Assembly: GCA_946481025.1 (NCBI GenBank)
Contig: CAMLNA010000098.1
Location: forward strand, 1-16,703
DNA length: 16,703 nt
Reading direction: 5' to 3'
DNA from: an uncultured Rivibacter sp.
GTDB taxonomy: Bacteria; Pseudomonadota; Gammaproteobacteria; Burkholderiales; Burkholderiaceae
Shown: positions 1-6,799 of the stretch, piece after piece
How the letters are laid out: the number at the start of each line of letters is the position of its first letter
How positions within the stretch are numbered: the first letter of the stretch is position 1
Made by a program: the position numbers and the translations under genes
Notes under the pieces: model-generated
What the model saw: only the letters and a program-made list of their open reading frames with translations
Database searches by the model: none
Told to the model about the DNA's origin: nothing

Positions 1-24
1 TTCACTTCAGCCTCCATGTCGTCA

Positions 25-195
25 ATCCTCGTAACCAAGCGCCCCGACCGGTCGCGGGCTCTCGACGGGATGCCGTTCATTCGTCGTGACGATCGCGGCC
101 TTGCCGAAGGCGGCGCGCACGAACGCACATTGGCCCTTCACGGGCAGCGAGCGATTTGCGATGTGGCCTTGGCGTAGCACGATGAACTCTTCGGT
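25..195 (-). repeat. Dispersed repeat, copy A (short ORF or RNA of unknown function)
   Basis: This stretch matches 10456-10611 in the same orientation. Blocks of near-identity include the GACCGGTC palindrome near 45-52, the string ACGAACGCACA near 119, and the 3' end around GATGAACTCTTCGGT. Read on the minus strand, both copies hold a short frame starting at a GTG (here 180) with GAAGAG 6 bases before it. Shared residues are QGHI, RSL, CAFVRA, RPV and LGYED; this copy stops at 22-24 after about 52 residues. Between copies the codon differences fall mostly at first and second positions, which argues against simple protein conservation, though several replacements are conservative. No clear sigma-70 promoter is visible upstream, and any terminator lies outside the window. 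Function is unknown; it may be a decayed or diverged copy of the unit at 10395-10669. Confidence 0.55.
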
Positions 196-258
196 ATCGG
201 GTTTCGGTGCGGCTCCATAGAATCGCCCGCATCCTCTTCCTTCGCGAGCAGACCGCAC

Positions 259-1053
259 ATGCCTCACTCGGTCGCCAGGGTCTCGAAGCGGGCATCTGCC
301 GCCCGCTCCTTTGCGTTGATCGCGCTGGCCATGGCAGGGGTCTATACGGCGATCCTCGTCGCGTGGCTGCCGTCGCCGCTTGGATTCGGGGTGGTGCTCC
401 TGCCGTTTCTCGCAGCCGCCTGCGGATTTGGCTGGGCCTGGCTGCTCTATCCGCGCAACGACGCCGAGGTGTTCGGCGCTGCGCGCGGTGCCGCCGTCGC
501 GTTGCTCTCGTACCTTTCGGTGGCGGCGCTCCTGGCGGCCTCGGACGTTCGCAACGCAGGGATCCTGATCGCGGGTTTCGTGTGGACGCCCTTTCCGTGG
601 CTCGCAATAGCGGCCGGTGCGCTGGCGGGTGAAGCGGACCTGAACCGCCAACAGGCGCCGGCACGCCTGATGGTGCTGCTCACCTCGGTGCTGCGCGTGT
701 TGCTGGGCTGCACGGCCCTTCTCTGGGGCACGTACAGATGGCTGGACGAACGGGCCTCGTCTCCACGTGCGCATGGCGTGGTGAAGGCCTTCGTCAGCGG
801 ATGCCAATTCTTTGCCGGAGCCGCGCTGGGCCTGGTGTGGTTTCCTCCCGAGCCGGCCTCTTCGGAGATGGATCTCGATGTCGGGCTGCGGCTGCTGCCT
901 GCTGTCGTGGCGCTGATGCTGGCCGTGGTCGGCTGGGTGTGCGCGCGGGCGCTGTTGGCCACCCTGCCGGCGAAGTACCGCCTGGGCATCGCGTTGATGT
1001 CGGCCCTCCTCGCGGGCGCCGCCGCCATCAGGTTGGCCAGCGACGTCTTGTGA
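259..1053 (+). CDS. Multi-pass inner-membrane protein of unknown function
   Basis: A 264-residue protein with about eight hydrophobic segments, near residues 18-37, 42-64, 74-94, 100-124, 138-158, 178-195, 211-234 and 242-258. They are separated by short charged loops such as YPRNDAE and the 160-175 loop. The third-position GC bias matches the neighbouring real genes and no competing frame is better. I do not recognise a family; there is no ATP-binding, transport-signature or catalytic motif. The ATG at 259 lacks a good Shine-Dalgarno sequence. An internal ATG at 331 is the alternative, but it would begin inside the first hydrophobic segment. The gene stands alone, reading away from repeat copy A and followed by about 270 bp without a gene. 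I infer only an integral membrane location. Confidence 0.7.
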   Translation: MPHSVARVSKRASAARSFALIALAMAGVYTAILVAWLPSPLGFGVVLLPFLAAACGFGWAWLLYPRNDAEVFGAARGAAVALLSYLSVAALLAASDVRNAGILIAGFVWTPFPWLAIAAGALAGEADLNRQQAPARLMVLLTSVLRVLLGCTALLWGTYRWLDERASSPRAHGVVKAFVSGCQFFAGAALGLVWFPPEPASSEMDLDVGLRLLPAVVALMLAVVGWVCARALLATLPAKYRLGIALMSALLAGAAAIRLASDVL

Positions 1054-1113
1054 AAGGCAAACCCGGGCCTGCTGCATCGAACATGGCGCCGACCTGAGTT
1101 GCGAAACCGTCCC

Positions 1114-1138
1114 TTCGCTGATTGGTGAACCGCTTCGC
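1114..1138 (+). promoter_or_regulatory. Perfect PIP box (TTCGC-N15-TTCGC), candidate HrpX/HrpB site
   Basis: TTCGC occurs at 1114-1118 and again at 1134-1138, exactly 15 bases apart. This fits the plant-inducible-promoter consensus TTCGB-N15-TTCGB known from Xanthomonas and Acidovorax HrpX regulons, and the hrpII box TTCG-N16-TTCG of Ralstonia HrpB. A -10-like GACATT follows after 31 bases (1170-1175), inside the usual 30-32 base window, although its first base does not fit YANNNT. The next gene on this strand starts at 1328, implying a leader of roughly 150 bases. Binding is inferred from the motif only. Confidence 0.65.
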
Positions 1139-1327
1139 CGGCCGACTTCTCCATGGAGGCCTCGCCCACGACATTCCCGGTTCATTGGGGCGCTTCATTG
1201 CGCTCGCCGGCGGTAGGGAGAGCACACGGGATGGCGTTGTATTGGCAGGGCGCGGACCGACCTCGCATCGGCGGCCCGTTGCCGTGCGCATTTTCCCGAA
1301 CACCAAGAACCACCAAACAGGGAAGTC

Positions 1328-2161
1328 ATGCACGTCAACCGCACAGCGCCGACCGCTACGCCGGTCGCTTCCTCCAACCTCCTGAACGTCACCGGCCCCA
1401 CGAACACCGCCGGCGGATCCTCGTCGCTCCCCGCGAGTGACCTGCAGGCGCGTGGGACTTCTCCAGGTGCGTCAACACTGCGCACACCCCTGCCGTTGCC
1501 CGCCAGTTCGTCCGCCGCCATCAGTGCTCACATGGACGAAGTGACCAGCCTGCTCAACGCCGGCGGTACGGCCGTGCTGCAGCAAGGAGCCAGGAACGGC
1601 TTCGAGTCGCTGCCTCAGGAGTACCGCGGCCTCGCCATGCAGACGGCGGGCCTCGTCGGCATCGCGAGCCAGCCGACACCGGCGGGAGCTGCCATGCCCT
1701 TTCCGGCGCTTGCGAGCCGGCTCGAGGCCGTGACGTCGGCTTCTTCACAGCTGGCCGCTTTGACCCAGCTCGATATGGCAACGGCTCTGCACCAGGAGCC
1801 GGCGCAACGTGCGGCGACGCTGGAGCCGCAGGTGGCCCAGCTGAAGGAGGCCACCGGGGCTGTGGCTGCTGCCATCCAGCGAATGCCGGTGGCCGAGCTC
1901 CGTGCGAACAGGGAGCTCGTCAAGGAGAAGCTTTCCCAGTGGACCGCGGCGACCGAGGCCATCCATACCGACCTCAAGGCCCAGTTTGGTGACGTGCATC
2001 CGCTGACGGTTGCCGCGCTCGAGGCGCGTACCGCGGCCGCCGCCGCCTCGACCAGGACCTTGGTGCGCATGGCCGTGGCCAACCTCGGAGAGAAGGCCTA
2101 CAACATGACGGTAGGCGCCGTGGTTTCCGCGGCGGCGCGATTCTTCGGTTCAGGGAACTGA
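1328..2161 (+). CDS. Candidate type III secreted effector, novel Ala-rich protein
   Basis: A 277-residue protein with no recognised domain. Residues 1-62 are Ser/Thr/Pro/Ala-rich with few charges, typical of disordered type III secretion signals; there is no Sec signal peptide. Residues 65-250 are rich in Ala, Gln, Glu and Leu and look helical, for example around 160-240. The last 20 residues form a possible amphipathic helix (AYNMTVGAVVSAAARFF). The whole protein has no cysteine and a single tryptophan, as is common in secreted effectors. The ATG at 1328 has GGGAAG just upstream; the frame is open back to a TAG at 1214 but offers no earlier start. A perfect PIP box lies at 1114-1138. The gene converges on the 2180-3817 gene with an 18-base gap. 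The effector assignment is inference from promoter and composition; an unrelated cytoplasmic or phasin-like helical protein is possible. Confidence 0.6.
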   Translation: MHVNRTAPTATPVASSNLLNVTGPTNTAGGSSSLPASDLQARGTSPGASTLRTPLPLPASSSAAISAHMDEVTSLLNAGGTAVLQQGARNGFESLPQEYRGLAMQTAGLVGIASQPTPAGAAMPFPALASRLEAVTSASSQLAALTQLDMATALHQEPAQRAATLEPQVAQLKEATGAVAAAIQRMPVAELRANRELVKEKLSQWTAATEAIHTDLKAQFGDVHPLTVAALEARTAAAAASTRTLVRMAVANLGEKAYNMTVGAVVSAAARFFGSGN

Positions 2162-2179
2162 GGCGGTCGGGCTGGCGGG

Positions 2180-3817
2180 TCAGCGCAGCTTCACGCCACC
2201 GCTCCTGTAGTAGTCCTGCGTCCGGCTGAACAGATAGCCACCGTCGGTTTCCGGCGTCGTCTGGGGCGTGTCGCCGGAACCGAAGAACAAGCCGACCACG
2301 TGTGCATCAGCCACCTTGTCCAGGTTGCCGAAGAGGTAGTCCACCTTGTTGTCCTGCCAGTGCTGGTAGGTGTTGTTCTGCTGCCAGTTGCCAAGCGGAA
2401 TCTGCCACATGACGGTAGGCCGGCCGACGGTTTCAGCCAGCTTCTTGCTCCATGCCAGGTAGGTGGCAAAGCGCTGGTCGTTCCAGAAGGTGTCCATGCC
2501 CTTGTCGGCCCTGTACCAGCCTGCATCGCGGTCCGACGGATCCGTGCTCACGAAGTCGCCGGTGCCTGCGCCGAGTTCCAGCATGTAGTTGCCGATCTCC
2601 TCGGCGTTGCCGCTCTCGGTGTGGTTCCACGACGAAGCATGCAGGCCTACGGCCGCGTTCGGCGCGTACTTGCGTGCCATCGCGATCATGCAGCGGCCCA
2701 GGCCGGCGGCGCTGTTCTCGTAGTAGGGGCAGTCGGTGGGATTGGCGGCGGTCACCTGAGCCGGCACGGCGTGCGGGTCCTTGTTCTTGCCACGTACGAA
2801 GCCCCACAAGTCGGGCTCGATCTGCAGGATCACGCGCTCCTGGCCGATCGTCTGCAGCAGGAAGCGCCAATCCGTGAGATAGCGCTTGAGCCTTGCGGGA
2901 TCGGTCATCGGCGTCAAGTCGTTTTCACCGCCCGCGGCCGACTTCATCATGTAGTAGGTGAACATCGACAGGCGGGGATAGGACGCGCCCTGCCAGGTCG
3001 CGGATTTGCCCTCGGTGGTCCACTCCTTCAGTTGCGTGCCGGGCGCCCGGGTGTTGTCCCAGCATGCCCACCAATGGACGCCGGTGCTCGGGCACTTCGT
3101 CATGTACGAGTCGTCCGGCACCGGCAGGCTGGCCAGATAGCGATAGCGCACGTCCCAGGGCGCCTTCGTGGTGCTCGCATCGGACATCTGTGCGCCGATC
3201 AGCATCTTGGTGAAGCCCATGAAGCTGCCGAAGTTGCCGGTCGCCGCCGTCCTGCACGCGCCATCCACCGGATTGAAGTACCACTTCTGCTGCGCGGACC
3301 ATTGGTCGGCGCTTTGCTGCAACGAGGTACCCGCCTTCTTGTCGGCAACGGTGAGAACCTTCTTCGAGAAGTTCGACGCGATCTTGTACGTTCCACCCCC
3401 GGCCGGGGAGATCACCCATTGCTGGTTCGAATTCCCGGTGTAGCTCCATTGCACGACGGTGCCGCCGTCAGAGGAGGACCAGCCATAGACATCGAGCGAC
3501 TTGCTGCTGTGCGCCGGACGGATCGACCAGATCCCCTCGCCCATGCTGGTCACGGTCCATTGCTGGTTGAAGTTGTAGGGGCCACTGGCGGCACTCCACT
3601 GGGCGACGCCGGCGCCGTCCTTGTCGGACCAGGCAGACACTTCGAGCGGCAGTCCGCTGCCTTCGTTGACGAGGTAGTACTTCTTGCCGCTGACCGGCGC
3701 GTCGGCACAGTTGGCGGCACTCGCCACGCCTGCAACGCCGACGCTGGCAGCGAACACGGCAAGGTGCCGCACCACGGCGCTACTGGAACGGCGCCGGAAT
3801 TGATTCGTTGGGAACAT
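2180..3817 (-). CDS. Secreted ricin-B-lectin protein with hydrolase-like C-terminal domain
   Basis: A 545-residue protein from the ATG at 3817, which has a GAGGAG ribosome site. It opens with a Sec signal peptide: RRR near residues 8-10, hydrophobic core 19-34, likely cleavage after ASA at about 34. Residues 45-185 form a ricin-type beta-trefoil carbohydrate-binding domain with three QxW repeats (QQW 85-87, QQW 132-134, QKW 177-179). Residues 195-545 form an aromatic-rich domain resembling a glycoside-hydrolase barrel. It has LQIEPDLWG at 331-339, where E334 is a possible catalytic acid, the string HASSWNHTESG, and MWQIPLGNW at 470-478. I cannot place this domain in a numbered family. Export to the periplasm and on to the outside (possibly type II secretion) is inferred. 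A perfect PIP box at 3850-3874 suggests co-regulation with the convergent gene at 1328. Confidence 0.8.
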   Translation of the reverse strand: MFPTNQFRRRSSSAVVRHLAVFAASVGVAGVASAANCADAPVSGKKYYLVNEGSGLPLEVSAWSDKDGAGVAQWSAASGPYNFNQQWTVTSMGEGIWSIRPAHSSKSLDVYGWSSSDGGTVVQWSYTGNSNQQWVISPAGGGTYKIASNFSKKVLTVADKKAGTSLQQSADQWSAQQKWYFNPVDGACRTAATGNFGSFMGFTKMLIGAQMSDASTTKAPWDVRYRYLASLPVPDDSYMTKCPSTGVHWWACWDNTRAPGTQLKEWTTEGKSATWQGASYPRLSMFTYYMMKSAAGGENDLTPMTDPARLKRYLTDWRFLLQTIGQERVILQIEPDLWGFVRGKNKDPHAVPAQVTAANPTDCPYYENSAAGLGRCMIAMARKYAPNAAVGLHASSWNHTESGNAEEIGNYMLELGAGTGDFVSTDPSDRDAGWYRADKGMDTFWNDQRFATYLAWSKKLAETVGRPTVMWQIPLGNWQQNNTYQHWQDNKVDYLFGNLDKVADAHVVGLFFGSGDTPQTTPETDGGYLFSRTQDYYRSGGVKLR

Positions 3818-3849
3818 GGACTCCTCGTTCTCGGGATCGGGGCGGTTGA

Positions 3850-3874
3850 GCGAACTGAGACGCGGCTTTGCGAA
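3850..3874 (-). promoter_or_regulatory. Second perfect PIP box (TTCGC-N15-TTCGC on minus strand)
   Basis: The plus strand shows GCGAA at 3850-3854 and 3870-3874 with 15 bases between, which reads TTCGC-N15-TTCGC towards the lectin gene. After a 31-base spacer comes CATGTT (3818-3813), which matches the YANNNT -10 element described for PIP promoters. That -10 overlaps the annotated ATG at 3817, so if the geometry is canonical, translation would have to begin further downstream. Perfect box, correct strand and correct spacing make this the stronger of the two boxes. Confidence 0.7.
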
Positions 3875-4125
3875 CCTCGCGGTCGGCACGGCACATCGCG
3901 AGGTGCGAGGCTACTGAGGGTGGGCCGTCGAAGCATGAACAAGTCATGACCAAAAGCCTGCTGTAACCCGGTAGTTGCAACGAGTTGCGACGCACGCCGC
4001 GTCAATGACCGTTTCCCGCTGAAGCGTCCATCGGCTGATGGCGGAGGTCCCTCGAACGTCGCCAGTTTTGTGGATGTCCGGGCCGCCGAGGTGCCACTAC
4101 ATTGGCCGTGAAGGAGGGCTTCGCC
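3875..4125. other. Intergenic stretch between divergent genes
   Basis: This gene-free stretch separates the minus-strand lectin gene from the plus-strand lipoprotein remnant. It contains GTTGCAAC near 3973 followed closely by GTTGCGAC, a near-repeat of eight bases that could be a regulator half-site pair. I see no convincing sigma-70 promoter, RNA gene or further PIP box in it. A perfect Shine-Dalgarno AAGGAGG at 4111-4117 closes it. Confidence 0.4.
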
Positions 4126-4277
4126 ATGTTGCGCGCGACCGGACCGATGTCCTGCATGCTTTGCCTCGCGCTCACGGCGACAGGCTGCGCGCAACTCACC
4201 ACGTACAACAGCCCGATCAACTCAAGGCCTCGCTGGAACCGCCCGTCCAGACCGGCAAGGCCAAGGCGAAGCTCTGA
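4126..4277 (+). pseudogene. Small lipoprotein gene, apparently frameshifted
   Basis: A strong ribosome site (AAGGAGG, 4111-4117) precedes the ATG at 4126. The first 21 residues form a lipoprotein signal with a hydrophobic core and the lipobox-like ATGC, followed by AQLTTYNSPI. In this frame the sequence then turns Arg/Pro-rich with unlikely codons and runs antisense into the next gene. In the frame used by the TGA at 4275-4277, the sequence from about 4217 reads QLKASLEPPVQTGKAKAKL, with normal codon use. The simplest reading is one lost base near 4212-4218 in a gene for a roughly 50-residue outer-membrane or periplasmic lipoprotein. Alternatives are a sequencing error or a chance short frame. 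No family is recognised. Confidence 0.4.
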
Positions 4278-4334
4278 GCGGAAGAGGACGGATCGGCGGG
4301 GGCGAGAGAGACACGGGCGTGGTGATGTCGATCC

Positions 4335-5015
4335 TCAAGGACCCGTCCTGCCATTCGCAGCGGACGGCGCTGGCGCCTGCTTCGCAACCTGCGCCTTCAC
4401 TTCCCGCATCGCCTGCGCCAACCCCGCCTCCCCTCGCGCCTCCAGCCCGCGCATCACGCCCTCCCGATCGGCCTGCGAGTACTGCTGGCTCAGCTTGCGC
4501 TTGCCTTCGAGCCGGGTCAGGCGGACCTCGATGCCCACGATGTGCGCCAGCAGCTCGGCGAGGTAGTCCGCCGGGGCGTCGCTCATCTTCCAGGGCCGTG
4601 GTTCATTCGCCTCGTGCTGGCGGGTGAGCCGCGCCAGCACGCCGCGCACGAACTTCTCGTCGTCGCGGATGTGCAGCGTGCCGTGGGCGTGCACCACCTC
4701 GTAGTTCCAGGTGGGAACGCGCCGGTGCGTCTCCTGCTTGCCCGGGTACCAGTTGGGTGTGATGTAGCCCTGCACGCCCCTGAACACCACCAGCACCCGG
4801 CTGCCCTCGGCCGCTTCGCGCCAGAGCGGGTTGGCCCGGGCCACATGGGCCTGCAGCACACCGCACTCGCCTTGTGCAGGGTCGAACAGGAAGGGCAGGT
4901 GGTGCGCGTCGAGGCCAGATGCCGCCTGCGTGACCAGCATGCCCAGGGCGTGCTCGCGCATGAGGCGGTGCAGCTCCTGCACGCGGGGTTCGGAAAATTG
5001 CGGGGGGATGTACAT
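4335..5015 (-). CDS. FMN-binding negative transcriptional regulator, PaiB family
   Basis: A 226-residue protein beginning MYIPPQF, the usual N-terminus of the PaiB family. Family features include the N-terminal helix with RVQELHRLMREHALGMLVT, the split-barrel flavin fold with HHLPFLFD, the segment GYITPNWYPGKQETHRRVPTWNYEVVH (read in parts: ITPNWY, VPTWNYE), and the C-terminal IVGIEVRLTRLEGKRKLSQ. These proteins resemble flavin-nucleotide-binding pyridoxamine-oxidase-like folds. In Bacillus, PaiB takes part in repression of protease and sporulation genes; the biochemical role elsewhere is uncertain. The start at 5015 is chosen because family members start at this motif; a longer upstream frame overlaps the MocR promoter and has no family similarity. 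It diverges from the MocR regulator with an 80-bp gap, a common pairing that suggests the MocR protein controls it. Confidence 0.88.
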   Translation of the reverse strand: MYIPPQFSEPRVQELHRLMREHALGMLVTQAASGLDAHHLPFLFDPAQGECGVLQAHVARANPLWREAAEGSRVLVVFRGVQGYITPNWYPGKQETHRRVPTWNYEVVHAHGTLHIRDDEKFVRGVLARLTRQHEANEPRPWKMSDAPADYLAELLAHIVGIEVRLTRLEGKRKLSQQYSQADREGVMRGLEARGEAGLAQAMREVKAQVAKQAPAPSAANGRTGP

Positions 5016-5033
5016 GACGCCACTGTGCCGCCG

Positions 5034-5084
5034 ATCCGGCCGGATGAAAATAGCCAGTTCCCGACCATTCCACCAGACCAGTTC
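5034..5084. promoter_or_regulatory. Palindrome and direct repeat in the PaiB-MocR divergent promoter
   Basis: The 80-bp divergent gap holds a perfect 12-base palindrome ATCCGGCCGGAT (5034-5045) and two direct CCAGTTC copies (5054-5060 and 5078-5084, 24 bases start to start), the second 11 bases before the MocR ATG. MocR-type regulators such as GabR and PdxR are known to bind direct repeats near their own promoters, so the CCAGTTC pair is a plausible autoregulatory site. A TATTTT on the minus strand near 5045-5053 could serve as -10 for the PaiB-type gene. No binding is shown by sequence alone. Confidence 0.35.
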
Positions 5085-5095
5085 AACCGGCCACC

Positions 5096-6580
5096 ATGCC
5101 CAGCAACGAACCCGTGCGCGGCCACCTCGGCCGCGCCTTGTACGACGAGATCCGTGCGCGCATCGCCGACGGCACCTACGCCGCCGGAGTGCCGCTGCCG
5201 TCCACCCGCTCGCTGGCATTGGAGCGAGGGCTGTCGCGGGCCACGGTGTCGCTGGTGTATGAGCAGCTGGCAGCCGACGGCTTCATCGAATCGCGTGCCG
5301 GCGCGGTGAGCCGCGTGGCCGCGGGCGCGGCACCGCCCGAAGACACGACGCGCCGCGGCCGGCGGCGCGGCAGCCCGGCGCCCGCGCGCGGTGGCCGGTT
5401 CGCCGGTCGCGTTTCCGACTTCGCGGCCCGCATCGACGGCCTGGCCCTTCAGGATGCACGGCCCTCCACCGGCGACGAGATCGACTTCGTCTACGGCCCG
5501 CTGGCCGGTCGCGACTTTCCGACCCGGGCCTGGCTCAAGGCGCTTCGCGCCGTCGAGCGGCAGCGCGCGCCCCGGCTGGCCTATGAAGACCCGCGCGGCA
5601 ATATCGAGCTCCGCCGGGCGCTGCAGCGGCACTTGAGCCAGACGCGTGGGCTGTCGTGCGCGGTCGAGCAACTGATGATCGTGAGCGGCTCGCAGCAGGC
5701 GCTCGACCTGAGCGCCCGGCTCCTGCTCGACCCCGGCGACCCGGTGGTGGTCGAGAACCCCGGCTACCGGATGGCACACCATGTCTTCGAGGCCCATGGC
5801 GCCGAACTGCAGTGCGTCGGTGTCGACGACCACGGGCTGCAGACCGAGCGGCTGGCCGAAGTGGACCGGGCGCAGATGGCCTACGTGACGCCGACCCACC
5901 AGTTTCCGCTGGGCGCCTTTCTCCCGATCGCGCGGCGGCGCGCGTTGCTCGCCTGGGCAGCCGAACGGCGGGCCTGGGTCATCGAGGACGACTACGACGG
6001 CGAGTACCGCTACGCGGTTCGCCCCGAGCCCACGCTGCTCTCGCTCGACACCCACGGCTGCGTCATCCACGTGGGCACCTTCTCCAAGACGCTGTCGCCC
6101 CAGCTGCGCCTGGGCTACATGGTGGTGCCTGAGCGCCTGGTCGGCACCTTCGCCGCGGCCAAGCGGCTGGCCGACCGGCATGCCGCGACGGGCGTGCAGC
6201 GTGCGCTGGCCCTGCTGCTCGAAGACGGCAGCTACGACCGCCACGTGCGCCGCATCCGCCGCCTGCAGCAGGCCCGACAGAGCGCCCTGGTCGGTGCGCT
6301 CGAGGCGCAGCTCGGCAGGCTGGTGGAGGTGCAGGGCGCGGCCAGCGGGCTGCACCTCGTCGCGCGATTCCCAGGGGTTCCGTTCACGGCGGAGGCCTCG
6401 CTTGTCGAAGCAGCACGAAGGCATGGCGTGCGGGTGCACCCCCTGGGCCCGCTGTTCCACCCCCGCGCGCGAGCAAGGCCTTCGGCCCGGCCGGCCGCGC
6501 TGGTCATGGGCTATGCGCTGCTGGAGCCCGAGGCCATCGTCGAGGGCGTGCGGCGCCTGGCGCAGGCCTTGGTCCACTGA
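5096..6580 (+). CDS. MocR/PdxR-type GntR-aminotransferase transcriptional regulator
   Basis: A 494-residue protein with the two-part MocR architecture. Residues 10-80 are a GntR winged helix (ALYDEIRARI, PLPSTRSLALERGLSRATVSLVYEQL read as separate helices). After an Arg/Ala/Pro-rich linker at about 80-115 comes a class I aminotransferase-like domain (about 120-494). That domain contains GSQQALDL, VVENPGYR, the EDDYDGEYRY segment, and the pyridoxal-phosphate lysine K331 in GTFSKTLSP. In this family the cofactor-binding domain usually senses PLP or an amino compound rather than catalysing transamination. The ATG at 5096 puts the winged helix at the expected distance from the start. Divergence from the PaiB-type gene suggests that gene as a target. 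The next gene begins 9 bases after the stop. Confidence 0.92.
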   Translation: MPSNEPVRGHLGRALYDEIRARIADGTYAAGVPLPSTRSLALERGLSRATVSLVYEQLAADGFIESRAGAVSRVAAGAAPPEDTTRRGRRRGSPAPARGGRFAGRVSDFAARIDGLALQDARPSTGDEIDFVYGPLAGRDFPTRAWLKALRAVERQRAPRLAYEDPRGNIELRRALQRHLSQTRGLSCAVEQLMIVSGSQQALDLSARLLLDPGDPVVVENPGYRMAHHVFEAHGAELQCVGVDDHGLQTERLAEVDRAQMAYVTPTHQFPLGAFLPIARRRALLAWAAERRAWVIEDDYDGEYRYAVRPEPTLLSLDTHGCVIHVGTFSKTLSPQLRLGYMVVPERLVGTFAAAKRLADRHAATGVQRALALLLEDGSYDRHVRRIRRLQQARQSALVGALEAQLGRLVEVQGAASGLHLVARFPGVPFTAEASLVEAARRHGVRVHPLGPLFHPRARARPSARPAALVMGYALLEPEAIVEGVRRLAQALVH

Positions 6581-6589
6581 GTCCAGGCC

Positions 6590-6790
6590 ATGGACCCGAT
6601 CAAGCTTCGAGTAGGGCGGCCGATCACGCCGGAGCAGTTCGAGGAACTCTCGGACGAACAGCTCGCCAGGCTCGTGCCCAAGGCCTACCGGGAGTTCTTT
6701 CCCGGCAAGGACTTCTGCGCGGACGGCCATTTCTATCTCCACGACGGTACGGCCTGGTGCTTCTTCCGGGGCGGCTTCCTCGACGAGTAG
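6590..6790 (+). CDS. Hypothetical 66-residue protein
   Basis: A small acidic-aromatic protein starting 9 bases after the MocR stop codon. It carries a helical PEQFEELSDEQLARLVPKAYREF segment (residues 14-36, shown as PEQFEEL and LARLVPKAYREF) and an aromatic C-terminal part with FYLHDGTAWCFFRGG. Two cysteines (C43, C57) and clustered Phe/Trp/His suggest a compact folded domain. There is no signal peptide or membrane segment. Codon use has high third-position GC, supporting real translation, but the ribosome site is weak. The close spacing suggests co-transcription with the MocR gene. I do not recognise a family and assign no function. Confidence 0.6.
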   Translation: MDPIKLRVGRPITPEQFEELSDEQLARLVPKAYREFFPGKDFCADGHFYLHDGTAWCFFRGGFLDE

Positions 6791-6799
6791 CGGGCCGGC

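Noticed and set aside
22..1185. 387-codon open frame on the minus strand
   Set aside because: Most of it is antisense to the membrane protein at 259-1053 and is Arg/Gln-rich; only the last 52 codons overlap the repeat and are treated separately.
2300..3949. 549-codon plus-strand frame across the lectin gene
   Set aside because: Arg/His/Val-rich shadow frame; the minus strand has a signal peptide and three QxW repeats.
4278..4566. Continuation of the lipoprotein frame into the PaiB-type gene
   Set aside because: Arg/Ser/Pro-rich antisense translation of a recognised gene; better explained by a frameshift before 4277.
4583..6742. 719-codon open frame antisense to the MocR gene
   Set aside because: It is the GC-rich shadow of the MocR and PaiB-type genes, Arg/Gln/His-rich without any domain, while the opposite strand has clear protein families.
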